A DNA stretch of 40,351 nucleotides. Origin: an uncultured Lachnospiraceae bacterium (lineage in GTDB: Bacteria > Bacillota > Clostridia > Lachnospirales > Lachnospiraceae). The notes under the pieces are model-generated. The model worked only from the letters and a program-made list of their open reading frames with translations. It did no database searches and was not told where the DNA came from. Shown one piece after another: positions 33,694 through 40,351 of this stretch. A program made the position numbers and the translations under genes. The DNA is taken from positions 1-40,351 of the forward strand of contig CALWAW010000044.1 in NCBI GenBank assembly GCA_944375845.1. The letters run 5' to 3'. Within the stretch, counting starts at the first letter, position 1; the number at the start of each line of letters is the position of its first letter.

Positions 33694-34115
33694 TCCTGAT
33701 CTTCCTTTTCAAAATACCGCTGGGGCTCCGAGTCGTCATATACCCACCAGTCAACATGAGCGCCTTTTCCCGTTTCCCGTTCAGCTGTCAGCTGACATGG
33801 TCCGCAGCTCTTTTCCGTTTCCCCCTTTGCAATAAAGGCCTCCGGCTTATGCCGCATGATCAGCCTCAATACATACTCCGCCTCTGAATAATCCATATTG
33901 CAGGATGTTGAATAAATCCCCGGATCCTTTAAATTGATTCTTTTTCTGGGCGGGATCAATCCTCTATGAATCTCCTCATAAGTGCTTATAAAGCTTTCTC
34001 TGTTAATTGTTCCGTATTTTATGATCCTGTATACTGATTTATTCTCCTCTTTTGCACCTGCCGGTAAAATTTCCGTTTCAAAATTTTCCGGAAAACAATC
34101 AGGATATCTGCCCAT
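33690..34115 (-). CDS. Uncharacterised protein, first gene of the SecB-like cassette
   Basis: Function unknown. The 141-residue soluble product has no signal peptide. The C-terminal third carries unusual signatures: a possible metal-binding SCGPC and a GAHVDWWVYDDSE segment with adjacent His, Asp and two Trp. The middle has IPPRKRINLKDPG. It overlaps the next gene by ATGA. The ATG at 34113-34115 has GGAG only 3 nt before it, so a slightly different start cannot be excluded. A promoter (34173-34201) lies about 60 nt upstream. Coupled with the SecB-like gene, it is a candidate client, toxin or effector. Confidence 0.65.
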   Translation of the reverse strand: MGRYPDCFPENFETEILPAGAKEENKSVYRIIKYGTINRESFISTYEEIHRGLIPPRKRINLKDPGIYSTSCNMDYSEAEYVLRLIMRHKPEAFIAKGETEKSCGPCQLTAERETGKGAHVDWWVYDDSEPQRYFEKEDQE

Positions 34116-34172
34116 TCACTCCATCTCAATTCGATCAAACCCGTAACTTTGTGCCTCTTTTCAGTTATAAAC

Positions 34173-34201
34173 AGTATATACGAAAAACAACCGCCACGCA
34201 A
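34173..34201 (-). promoter_or_regulatory. Promoter for the SecB-like cassette
   Basis: Minus-strand TTGCGT (34196-34201), 17-bp spacer, TATACT (34173-34178). The -35 box is partial. It sits just after the stop of the acetyltransferase gene. Confidence 0.5.
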
Positions 34202-34207
34202 CCGGCT

Positions 34208-35152
34208 TTATACGATCTCATTGATAAAGGGCCTGCTTCCTCCTGCCAGCCGGATAAACAGCTGCTCCGGCGTTTCTCCCGCCGCCGTCTCTCCCCCGAA
34301 AAGCTCCAGGAAGGCGGGCATATTCAAAATCCTTCCCATGATAATGGGCTTTTTCCCTTCCATGGGAAAGCAGGCGCCGCTTACGGGAACGGGCCGCCCG
34401 CCAGAGCGCTCTCCCAGATAAGCTCCGGCGGCCGCGAGAACCGCCTCCCGGTCCTCGTCTTTACAGAGGATCTCCCGGATCTCCGGCTGTTCCAGTCCCC
34501 AATAGGGGATCAGGCCGCAAAGCCTTCCGCCCTCCCGCTCCTTAAGGAGCAAAAGCTCACCGTTCTCGCTTTTAAGCTCCGCCAGAAGCATCCGCAGGTA
34601 ATGCTCGTCCCGCTGCGCGTAACACCCGGACAGCTCCCGCAGGACCGCCTCCGAAAAGGCGGCCGCGGCGGGAAGATCGTCCTCTTCGGCCGGGACCGCC
34701 AAAAGGGCGCTTTTGCCGCCCGAAAGGCCCGCCGTCCGCAGAACGCCCGTATTCATCTCGTAAAAATACCGGAAGCCGAAGGGCCTGTAGATGGCCTCGC
34801 TGGCCGGCATCAGAAACACGAAGGGCATCCCCCGCCGCTCCAGCTCCTTAAGGCTCTCCGCAAGAAGGGCCCGCATCATGCCCTGGTGACGGTATTCGGG
34901 CGCCGTGGCCACCGCCACAATGTAGCGGCTCTCCACCGTCCTCCCCCGCACCCGCATCCGGTAAGGATTGAGCTGCAACATAGAAGCCAGCCTGCCACCG
35001 CAGAAAATCCCCCAGCACTCGTTTTCCGCAAGCTTCCACCGGTCGTAGTAATCCAGAAAGGCGGCGGAATCCTCTGTAAAGATCTGCTCCCACAGGCCGC
35101 GGCAGGCCGCCTTTTCTTCCCCGTCAAGCCGCCTGGGCTCCCATCCTTCCAT
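34208..35152 (-). CDS. GNAT-family acetyltransferase (Eis-like)
   Basis: This is a predicted acetyl-CoA-dependent N-acetyltransferase; the substrate is unknown. The 314-residue protein has the acetyl-CoA loop IVAVATAPEYRHQGMMRALL (78-97), FVFLMPASEAIYRPFGFRYF, and a second GNAT-like plus sterol-carrier-like half. This two-part layout matches Eis-type enzymes, which can acetylate amines, including aminoglycosides in some species; no such activity can be claimed here. The ATG follows GGGAGCGCTGAGT and starts 2 nt after the DUF2156 gene stop, so the two are one operon. Confidence 0.82.
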   Translation of the reverse strand: MEGWEPRRLDGEEKAACRGLWEQIFTEDSAAFLDYYDRWKLAENECWGIFCGGRLASMLQLNPYRMRVRGRTVESRYIVAVATAPEYRHQGMMRALLAESLKELERRGMPFVFLMPASEAIYRPFGFRYFYEMNTGVLRTAGLSGGKSALLAVPAEEDDLPAAAAFSEAVLRELSGCYAQRDEHYLRMLLAELKSENGELLLLKEREGGRLCGLIPYWGLEQPEIREILCKDEDREAVLAAAGAYLGERSGGRPVPVSGACFPMEGKKPIIMGRILNMPAFLELFGGETAAGETPEQLFIRLAGGSRPFINEIV

Positions 35153-35154
35153 AC

Positions 35155-36060
35155 TCAGCGCTCCCGGATCTGGTATTTTCTGGCGAAGCCGATGGGATTA
35201 TAGGACTGCTTCGCCTTTCTGAGGCCGGGAAGGCCCACGTCGTCCTCCCGGTTCACCAGACTCACATTTGGAAACTCGTGGACTAAGAACTGCTGGTTAA
35301 TAAAGGCGTACATCCCCCGAATCTCCGGATTCGCCTTTTCAATGTGGATGATGGCCATATCCTCCGCCGGATTGTAGCTGCCCATGGAAAAGGCCTCCAT
35401 CTGCCCGTCCACGTAGACGCCGCCCATGCGGACGCCGAGGTCCTGGCACTGATTCAGGATGCTGTGAATCCCTTCCACCTCGGGATCCAGGGTGCCTTCC
35501 ACCTGGGCGCCCTTCATGGCCCGCCACCGGTCCAGGAAGCGCCACATATCCTGACGGTTCCCGCAGGTTAAGGTCCTGTATTCATAGCGGCCCGCGTATT
35601 CCTTCATAAAGGCGTTCACATGGTTCTTCTTTTTGTGGTACTTCTTCCCCGCCAGGGTACGCAGGGCCTCGCCGTCGTAAAGATAATCCGCCGCGTCGGG
35701 CTGCTCCTCCACCTCGAACTGCTCCGGATCCAGATCCAGAAGCTTCACCGCCTCCTCGTCAGCCAGATAGATCTTCAGCTTCCGCCCCAGCACCTGGTTA
35801 AAGTAATCCTTCATATCGAAAAAGTAGTGGGGAAGATCCTCCGCGGTGCAGAGAGGCAGGGCCGCAAAGGGCTCGCCCTTTACCACCATCTTCCACTGCA
35901 CGGCTCTTTCGTCGCGGATGCAGTACTCCACCTGATAATAATCCTTCCACAAGAAGCTGTCCAGAAACATGCTGTCGCAGGTCTTGTTGGATCTTAACGC
36001 AAAATAATGCGGGAGGATTTTCACATCCTCCGCTGTGATAGGTTTGAAATTCCAGTTCAT
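35155..36060 (-). CDS. DUF2156 protein (phosphatidylglycerol lysyltransferase C-terminal-like)
   Basis: DUF2156 domains have a GNAT-like fold and include the aminoacyl-transfer domain of MprF. The 301-residue protein has no membrane helices, so it is a soluble version. Residues about 130-300 contain LRTLAGKKYHKKKNHVNAF, MGGVYVDGQMEAFSMG, IHIEKANPEIRGMYAFINQ and VNREDDVGLPGLRKAKQS with NPIGFARKY, typical of the family. The ATG follows CAGGAGACCGAAC. It is co-transcribed with an Eis-like acetyltransferase, a common pairing in clostridia. Amino-acid transfer to a lipid or peptide acceptor is possible but unproven. Confidence 0.85.
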   Translation of the reverse strand: MNWNFKPITAEDVKILPHYFALRSNKTCDSMFLDSFLWKDYYQVEYCIRDERAVQWKMVVKGEPFAALPLCTAEDLPHYFFDMKDYFNQVLGRKLKIYLADEEAVKLLDLDPEQFEVEEQPDAADYLYDGEALRTLAGKKYHKKKNHVNAFMKEYAGRYEYRTLTCGNRQDMWRFLDRWRAMKGAQVEGTLDPEVEGIHSILNQCQDLGVRMGGVYVDGQMEAFSMGSYNPAEDMAIIHIEKANPEIRGMYAFINQQFLVHEFPNVSLVNREDDVGLPGLRKAKQSYNPIGFARKYQIRER

Positions 36061-36102
36061 GTTCGGTCTCCTGTTGGTATATCAATGAAATCCTTTTTAT
36101 TT

Positions 36103-36132
36103 ATTATATCATTAAAAATCAATCCCTATCAA
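36103..36132 (-). promoter_or_regulatory. Promoter for DUF2156-GNAT operon
   Basis: Minus-strand TTGATA (36127-36132), 18-bp spacer, perfect TATAAT (36103-36108), with the start codon about 40 nt further on. Confidence 0.75.
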
Positions 36133-36155
36133 GCATAACATAAGGAGCGGAAAAC

Positions 36156-36184
36156 ATGACGCTTAACCTTTTATGTGTTATACT
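36156..36184 (+). promoter_or_regulatory. Promoter for the 36.2-kb plus-strand gene
   Basis: ATGACG (36156-36161), 17-bp spacer, TATACT (36179-36184). It is divergent from the DUF2156 promoter, with the two -35 boxes about 23 bp apart. Confidence 0.6.
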
Positions 36185-36223
36185 TTTTATAAATCATTAT
36201 TTTGTCCATGGGAGGAATTATAT

Positions 36224-36760
36224 ATGAGCCAATATATCGGAGAAAATTTTAACGGCGTCCTTTTTCTGCTGCGCGAGCCCAACAGCAATGAAAAGCCTGT
36301 AGACAAAACAGATAACAAGTGGATCTCACAGGTACTCACCTTTCAGCAGATCAAGAGCGCCAATCGATACCGAAAAACTTTTTTAAGTCTGTTAAAATCT
36401 ATCCAGCTGGAAAATGAAGCCCTTCCTCACTGTGCCTTTGATAACATCAAGCCGGATGGCGGTGCGTCAACCGCTTCAAAAAAGTATTGGGAAATTTGTC
36501 TCAAATGCAAAATAAAACGGACGCTTTCGATCTTTGACGAGATAAAACCTTCTTATGTTTTTACATGCCTGGACATTTATGCCGCCATAAAATCTTACCT
36601 TATCAGTAACCATATTAATTTTACCGAATCAGACGGCATCACTTATATCCGTAGAAAACGCCTCATAAACAAACATAAACTAACATTTATATACGACGGC
36701 AGAAAAATTCAGGTGTTTCAGATCTACCACCCGTGTCTGGCATGGAATATGCAGTTTTAA
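36224..36760 (+). CDS. Uncharacterised protein, possible uracil-DNA glycosylase superfamily member
   Basis: The 178-residue product begins at the ATG 36224-36226 after GGGAGGAATTATAT. Two ends suggest a UDG-like fold: an N-terminal strand-loop FNGVLFLLREPN (9-20), where such enzymes have their motif-1 loop, and a C-terminal YHPCLAW (His169) reminiscent of the HPS motif 2. The middle has EICLKCKIKRTLSIFDEIKPSYVFTCLDIYAA-type helices preceding a strand, also compatible with the fold. The similarity is weak and by eye, so this is a hypothesis. The gene is AT-rich, lies alone on the plus strand, and is followed by a decayed ATPase gene, all suggesting acquired DNA. Confidence 0.7.
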   Translation: MSQYIGENFNGVLFLLREPNSNEKPVDKTDNKWISQVLTFQQIKSANRYRKTFLSLLKSIQLENEALPHCAFDNIKPDGGASTASKKYWEICLKCKIKRTLSIFDEIKPSYVFTCLDIYAAIKSYLISNHINFTESDGITYIRRKRLINKHKLTFIYDGRKIQVFQIYHPCLAWNMQF

Positions 36761-36950
36761 CAATCAAAAATATTTGAGCTGGACAATGATTCAGATTATG
36801 AAACAAGAGGGCGGACATTCCTCTCAGCTTTTCCAAATTTCCAGTGAGAAAAATGCCCGCACTCCCTACGCACAACAATTTTATAAAAAATTGCCGTGCA
36901 TTTAAAATCTGAGTCGCTTGAAAAAATTTTAAAATCAGGATAAAAGTCGC
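36761..36950. other. Gene-free stretch before the ATPase remnant
   Basis: No supported gene, hairpin terminator or repeat was seen. It is AT-rich with short A-runs near 36885-36955, and may be worn-down sequence from the 5' part of the ATPase remnant, although no residue match to that part was recognised. Confidence 0.5.
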
Positions 36951-36951
36951 C

Positions 36952-37624
36952 CGAAAAAATTTATCAATACAGGATTGTCCTGATGCCCGGACAGCTCTTA
37001 AGTTCTTTCGGCTGGACGGCCGTTTTGACGTCATCGGAACCGGATTTTTATTGGGAGTAAAAGGTTATGGGAAGGAACCAAAGTCTATCCCGGTCGGCTC
37101 AGAAACCGTGATCGATATGTACCCTCTGGACTTTGAGGAATTTCTGTGGGCAAATGAAGTCGACAAGCCATCATTGAATTGCTGAAAAAGAATTTGTCGG
37201 AAGAAATACCCGTTCCCGAAGAGCTGCATCACCGAATGCGTCAGCTGCTTCTGCAATACGCTGTTGTAGGCGGGATGCCGGAAGCCATTCAGGAATTTGT
37301 CAATACCCGGCAGATGACGGATATAAAGGCGCTGTCTTTGAAAACCTGATCGCTGATATTTTCACAAAAATGGGACGCAAATTATATTACTTCCGCAAGG
37401 ATTCCGGATTGGAAGTGTACTTTGTAATCCAATATAAGGGCGCGTGCACACCGGTGGAAGTAAAAGCATCTACAGGAAACATCAAGAGCACAAAGACCAT
37501 TTTGCGGCATCCCCAAAAATATCATGTGTACAGCGCAATTAAGCTGGGAGATTATAATATTGGCCGGACAGATCAAATTTTGACACTTCCCCTGTATATG
37601 GCATTTTTACTGAGGGGGCTTTAA
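36952..37624 (+). pseudogene. Decayed AAA ATPase with DUF4143 domain
   Basis: Three reading-frame segments together resemble the AAA_14/DUF4143 ATPase family (normally about 400-450 residues). Segment 1 (36973-37185): DCPDARTALKFFRLDGRFDV then IDMYPLDFEEFLWANEV, ending at a stop. Segment 2, another frame (about 37170-37349): IIELLKKNL, RMRQLLLQYAVVGGMPEAIQEF, ending at a stop. Segment 3, third frame (37325-37624): GAVFENLIADIFTKMGRKLYYF, PVEVKAS, TLPLYMAFLL and a natural stop. The N-terminal Walker A region is missing, a few bases are lost at the FIDEIQ motif near 36960-36972, and roughly 100 residues are missing between segments 2 and 3. It is non-functional. Confidence 0.85.
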
Positions 37625-37626
37625 CT

Positions 37627-37657
37627 AAAAAGTCAGGCCGCCATTCCGGCGGCCTGA
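37627..37657 (-). terminator. Terminator retained after the glmS-like remnant
   Basis: Perfect 10-bp stem (37633-37642 with 37648-37657), 5-nt loop, followed in minus-strand sense by ACTTTTTAG. It lies 5 nt after the stop codon of the remnant, so it is that gene's original terminator. It now also serves the acyltransferase and converges with the ATPase remnant. Confidence 0.85.
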
Positions 37658-37662
37658 TCTTA

Positions 37663-37806
37663 TTATTCCACTGTCACACTTTTGGCCGGGTTCCGCGGCC
37701 TATCCACGTCTAGCCCCCTCGCCACGCTCAGATAATAACCCAGCAAATATGCGCTGCGGGCTTTATTACATTCAACCATATTGGAGACCGTCTTTTCTGC
37801 TAACAC
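37663..37806 (-). pseudogene. glmS: 3' remnant of a GlmS-type (glucosamine-6-phosphate synthase) gene
   Basis: A 47-codon fragment encodes the extreme C-terminus of the isomerase (SIS) domain: AYLLGYYLSVARGLDVD followed by RPRNPAKSVTVE and a stop. The end DVDxPRNxAKSVTVE is the hallmark C-terminus of glutamine--fructose-6-phosphate transaminases. More than 500 residues are absent upstream. The fragment begins 2 nt after the stop codon of the acyltransferase gene, exactly where similarity is lost. It is presumed non-functional and a full glmS copy is expected elsewhere in the genome. Confidence 0.85.
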
Positions 37807-37808
37807 TA

Positions 37809-38825
37809 TTATTTAGGAACGATCATCCGTATTATGGGAATCTTCTGGAAAGCTTTAATTATACCAGCAGATAAGACAAAAATTATCAAACCTATAATAA
37901 CCCTATAAAATAAACTTAAAGGAGAAATAAACGGAAACCATTTATTACACTGATCTAACAAAAACCAATGAATAAGATAAATCCCTAAAGTTGTACCGTC
38001 AAAAAAGTTTACAATTTTTAATAATTTTATATTCCATGTTTTGTGATATTTAAAAAATGTAAAAATAGCAAAACTATATAATATACACGGCAAGTTAACA
38101 TATCCTTTATATAAATCCACTATCGCCCCTGTTCGATATGAAAGATACCATGTTCCGATTATATGAAGCAGCAAACCTGCTGCTCCTGAAAGATAAATAA
38201 TCCTCCTATATTTCAATGAAATCTTATAATTATCTATATAATATCCCGCTATCGTGTATATAACATAACCGGTTATAGGCACACGTAAATCCGAATTATA
38301 GGTGAGCCCTACAATTGAAAAACACAGTGGTAAAACCGCGTTAAAGACCAAGTAAACTATTATAATATACAAAAACACTTCTTTTCTCTTATCTTTACAT
38401 ATACCTGAAAGAAATGGAAAAAATAAATAAACAGCAAATTGCGGGATAAAATACCAGTATATTGATATGATATTGGTGTTAAGGATATTGTTAATGAGAA
38501 ATCGTTCTCCTATTTCTGATACAGAATATACTTTATAATAAAGCATATATAAAAGTCCTATGACACTCCACGCTAAAAATGGTATCACAGTCTTTTTTAC
38601 TCGTTTAATAAAAAATGTTTTTGTATCATATCTATCATGATAATCCAGTAGTGTAGCGCCTGATATCATAAAAAAGATAGGGACAGCAAAGTAAAAAACA
38701 GATTCAATTATATTCGCACTTATCCAATATGATTCATAACTAAAAGTCCAAAAACAACCATTTGAATGAAGCAATACTACTGCTAAAGAGCATAAGACTG
38801 TTAATACCGAAATATATTTTTTCAA
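37809..38825 (-). CDS. Membrane acyltransferase, acyltransferase-3 family
   Basis: This integral membrane enzyme is predicted to O-acylate (often O-acetylate) a surface polysaccharide or other envelope glycan. The 338-residue product has about ten hydrophobic helices. The family N-terminus is ISVLTVLCSLAVVLLHSNG with His20, followed by FYFAVPIFFMISGATLL, YWYFIPQFAVYLFFPFL and LGIYLIHWF near the end. The start is TTG at 38823-38825, preceded by GGGAGGAGTATGC with ideal spacing; no in-frame ATG fits. It is far more AT-rich than any other gene in the window, ends directly against a glmS remnant, and is almost certainly horizontally acquired. The acceptor is unknown. Confidence 0.88.
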   Translation of the reverse strand: MKKYISVLTVLCSLAVVLLHSNGCFWTFSYESYWISANIIESVFYFAVPIFFMISGATLLDYHDRYDTKTFFIKRVKKTVIPFLAWSVIGLLYMLYYKVYSVSEIGERFLINNILNTNIISIYWYFIPQFAVYLFFPFLSGICKDKRKEVFLYIIIVYLVFNAVLPLCFSIVGLTYNSDLRVPITGYVIYTIAGYYIDNYKISLKYRRIIYLSGAAGLLLHIIGTWYLSYRTGAIVDLYKGYVNLPCILYSFAIFTFFKYHKTWNIKLLKIVNFFDGTTLGIYLIHWFLLDQCNKWFPFISPLSLFYRVIIGLIIFVLSAGIIKAFQKIPIIRMIVPK

Positions 38826-39032
38826 GCATACTCCTCCCCATTTACAACAAACTTTCGACTATAATCTAGCCTAATGCTTCTATTAGCAGTAGCCTATCCA
38901 TTTAATTTTTCATCTTTTCCTTCTCTGCGCCTCCGTACATCAAATCTTAGAAACCCCAGTCCGAATATTCTAGTTTTGACAGACTATCAAGCGGAATCGC
39001 GCAGTCTGCTGATGACCTGTAAAGCCAACTCG
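38826..39032. other. Intergenic stretch between LCP gene and acyltransferase
   Basis: About 200 nt with no supported gene. GGAGGAG of the acyltransferase start is at 38831-38837. A TATAGT-like -10 is visible on the minus strand near 38860, but without a good -35 box. No clear terminator for the LCP gene was found. Confidence 0.4.
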
Positions 39033-40256
39033 TTACCGTTCCCCATAGATGATATCGTACAGCGCATCCCTGTTGGCGTCAAAGTCGATGCCAATCACAG
39101 CTTTTCCGTCAATCCGCATATCCTCGTAGGTCCCTTCCACAGGAATACGCCAGGATTCCAGCTCATAGCCCAGGAGGGTAGGCGCATCCAGCACCAAGGA
39201 GAGCATCTCGCCCTGGGGGATGTTGGTGGTAAGCTCCGGGAGCAGGGTCTGGAGCAGCCCATTCAACTCCGTGAGGCTGCAGCTCTTGGCCTCCTGGAAA
39301 ATGTAGGTAAGCACATCCCGCTGCCGTCTGGTTCGCTCGTATTCGCCGCCGGCCAGGTAACGGATACGGCAATAGGCCAAAGTCTGCTTACCGTTCAAAT
39401 GGCTCATTCCCGCGTCGGAAGCGGACAGCATATCAGCCCCGGAGGAATCGCCGGTGATCCGATTCAGCTCTTTGATATAGTTATTCATGATCTCGATCTC
39501 ATCGGCAGAAATCTCCAGATCAATGCCGCCCAGATAATCGATCACCGACATAAATGCAAAGAAGTTCACCTGAACGTAATGGTCAATATGGACGCCGAGG
39601 TTTGCCTCAATGGTCTCCAGCATCAGTGGCGTGCCGCCAAAGGCATAGGCAGCGTTAAGACGGTTATTCTCCACGCCGGGGATCGTCACATAGATATCCC
39701 TCATGAGGGAGGTCATGGTGATCCGTTTTTCCTTTCTGTTGATGGAGACAAGGATCATGGAGTCGGAACGGCCGCGGGCATCATCGGCACGGGAGTCTGT
39801 TCCAAAGAGCAGTACGTTGTAGACGTCGGAGTCGTAAGGGATCTCCATCTTACCGGCTTCCATATTCTCGCGGAGCTGATCTTCCATATCCTGGATAGCT
39901 TCAGGATCAGAATCCGGGCCCTCTCCTTCTTCCTCTTCCTCGATGGAGCCGAAAACCACCTCATTTTCATCTATAGGCTGATAGTTCATGAGGCCATAAT
40001 AATGGCGGAACAGCATGTACAATCCACCCAGAGCAAGCAGAACCACAGCCAGGATCACACAGATCACAATCAGAGCGATCTTTTTCTTGCTTCTTTTCTT
40101 CTTTTCCTTTCGCTTGCTCCCGGAACTGTTGTCACCAGAATAACGCTTCCGCTCCGCGTCAAAGTCCTGTTTCTTTCTTTCGTAGGCCTCGCGCTGGAGG
40201 TGTTCCTCTATGTGCTTTTGTTTAGTGCTTCTCATAGATATGTGTTTTTCTTCCAT
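39033..40256 (-). CDS. LytR-CpsA-Psr (LCP) family phosphotransferase
   Basis: LCP enzymes attach teichoic acids or capsule polymers to peptidoglycan outside the membrane. The 407-residue product has a long charged cytoplasmic N-terminus (1-58, Lys/Glu/Arg-rich), one transmembrane helix (about 59-83), and an acidic linker (about 100-135). The LCP domain (about 145-305) contains NVLLFGTDSRADDARGRSDS, SLMRDIYVTIPG, RLNAAYAFGG, VNFFAFMSVIDYLGGIDL and AYCRIRYLAGGEYERTRRQ. The conserved Asp and Arg residues are present. The ATG at 40254-40256 has AGGAG 15 nt away, rather far; the ATG seven codons later is an alternative. A neighbouring acyltransferase suggests a surface-polymer locus. Confidence 0.93.
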   Translation of the reverse strand: MEEKHISMRSTKQKHIEEHLQREAYERKKQDFDAERKRYSGDNSSGSKRKEKKKRSKKKIALIVICVILAVVLLALGGLYMLFRHYYGLMNYQPIDENEVVFGSIEEEEEGEGPDSDPEAIQDMEDQLRENMEAGKMEIPYDSDVYNVLLFGTDSRADDARGRSDSMILVSINRKEKRITMTSLMRDIYVTIPGVENNRLNAAYAFGGTPLMLETIEANLGVHIDHYVQVNFFAFMSVIDYLGGIDLEISADEIEIMNNYIKELNRITGDSSGADMLSASDAGMSHLNGKQTLAYCRIRYLAGGEYERTRRQRDVLTYIFQEAKSCSLTELNGLLQTLLPELTTNIPQGEMLSLVLDAPTLLGYELESWRIPVEGTYEDMRIDGKAVIGIDFDANRDALYDIIYGER

Positions 40257-40351
40257 AACGTATTTTAAATTCTCCTTCTATTTCTGATCATTAAGAAAAA
40301 ACATTTTCATCTTATTTCCACCCAAAACTATACTAATACCCCCTCCAAAAT

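Noticed and set aside
36687..37256. Minus-strand frames opposite the ATPase remnant (115 and 63 codons)
   Set aside because: They run antisense to recognisable remnants of a plus-strand gene and have no family features.
38874..40268. A 464-codon open frame on the plus strand opposite the LCP gene
   Set aside because: The minus-strand frame encodes a clear LCP protein with domain motifs; this one is its shadow.
1..40351. CRISPR arrays, rRNA, tRNA genes and intact insertion sequences
   Set aside because: No regularly spaced repeats, no conserved RNA gene strings and no transposase with terminal repeats were seen by eye; a dedicated scan was not possible.

Overview
The window is bacterial chromosome, most likely from a GC-rich gut clostridium of the Lachnospiraceae type. 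This rests on gene content and order: spoVG-pth-mfd-prsA, glgC-glgD, dnaD-dnaI beside a divergent PRPP synthetase, rpsF-ssb-rpsR, ywmB near murA, a CBS/DRTGG-type pyrophosphatase, an S-box leader before metK, and strong AGGAGG ribosome binding sites. No species can be named from the sequence alone. Almost all genes lie on the minus strand; the exceptions are the sbcD/sbcC-like pair and one small gene near 36.2 kb.

Layout, left to right. 1-2.9 kb: an AT-richer block with a branched-chain-type ABC uptake system (permease cut by the window edge, lipoprotein binding protein) and an Ldh2-family NAD(P)-dependent oxidoreductase. 3.0-8.7 kb: PrsA-like foldase lipoprotein, mfd, pth, spoVG. 8.7-11.1 kb: glgC-glgD for glycogen synthesis. 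11.3-14.3 kb (plus strand): SbcD-type nuclease and a membrane-spanning SbcC/YhaN-like ATPase. 14.3-19.0 kb: dnaD, dnaI and a divergent prs, then murC; three DnaA-box-like 9-mers lie before dnaD. 19.1-23.5 kb: queT with a structured leader, shikimate kinase, CBS-type pyrophosphatase, a small membrane protein, ROK glucokinase. 23.6-26.4 kb: metK under a SAM-I riboswitch, and murA. 26.5-30.4 kb: a large membrane-anchored protein with a degenerate C39-like end, a conserved hypothetical, a YwmB-like protein. 30.4-32.6 kb: rpsR, ssb, rpsF, a DUF951 protein, a sirtuin.

32.6-40.3 kb is the accessory part. It holds an AT-richer three-gene cassette ending in a SecB-like chaperone (best candidate for an undescribed system), a GNAT plus DUF2156 pair, a small possible uracil-DNA-glycosylase-fold protein, a decayed DUF4143-type ATPase, a 47-codon GlmS 3' remnant that still has its terminator, a very AT-rich acyltransferase abutting that remnant, and a LytR-CpsA-Psr protein.

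Most genes serve replication, repair, translation and wall precursor synthesis (murA, murC). Metabolic control is visible as the SAM riboswitch and a likely queuosine-precursor leader. Fourteen promoters, most with 17-bp spacers, and nine hairpin terminators can be placed by eye. No rRNA, tRNA, CRISPR array or intact insertion sequence was seen.
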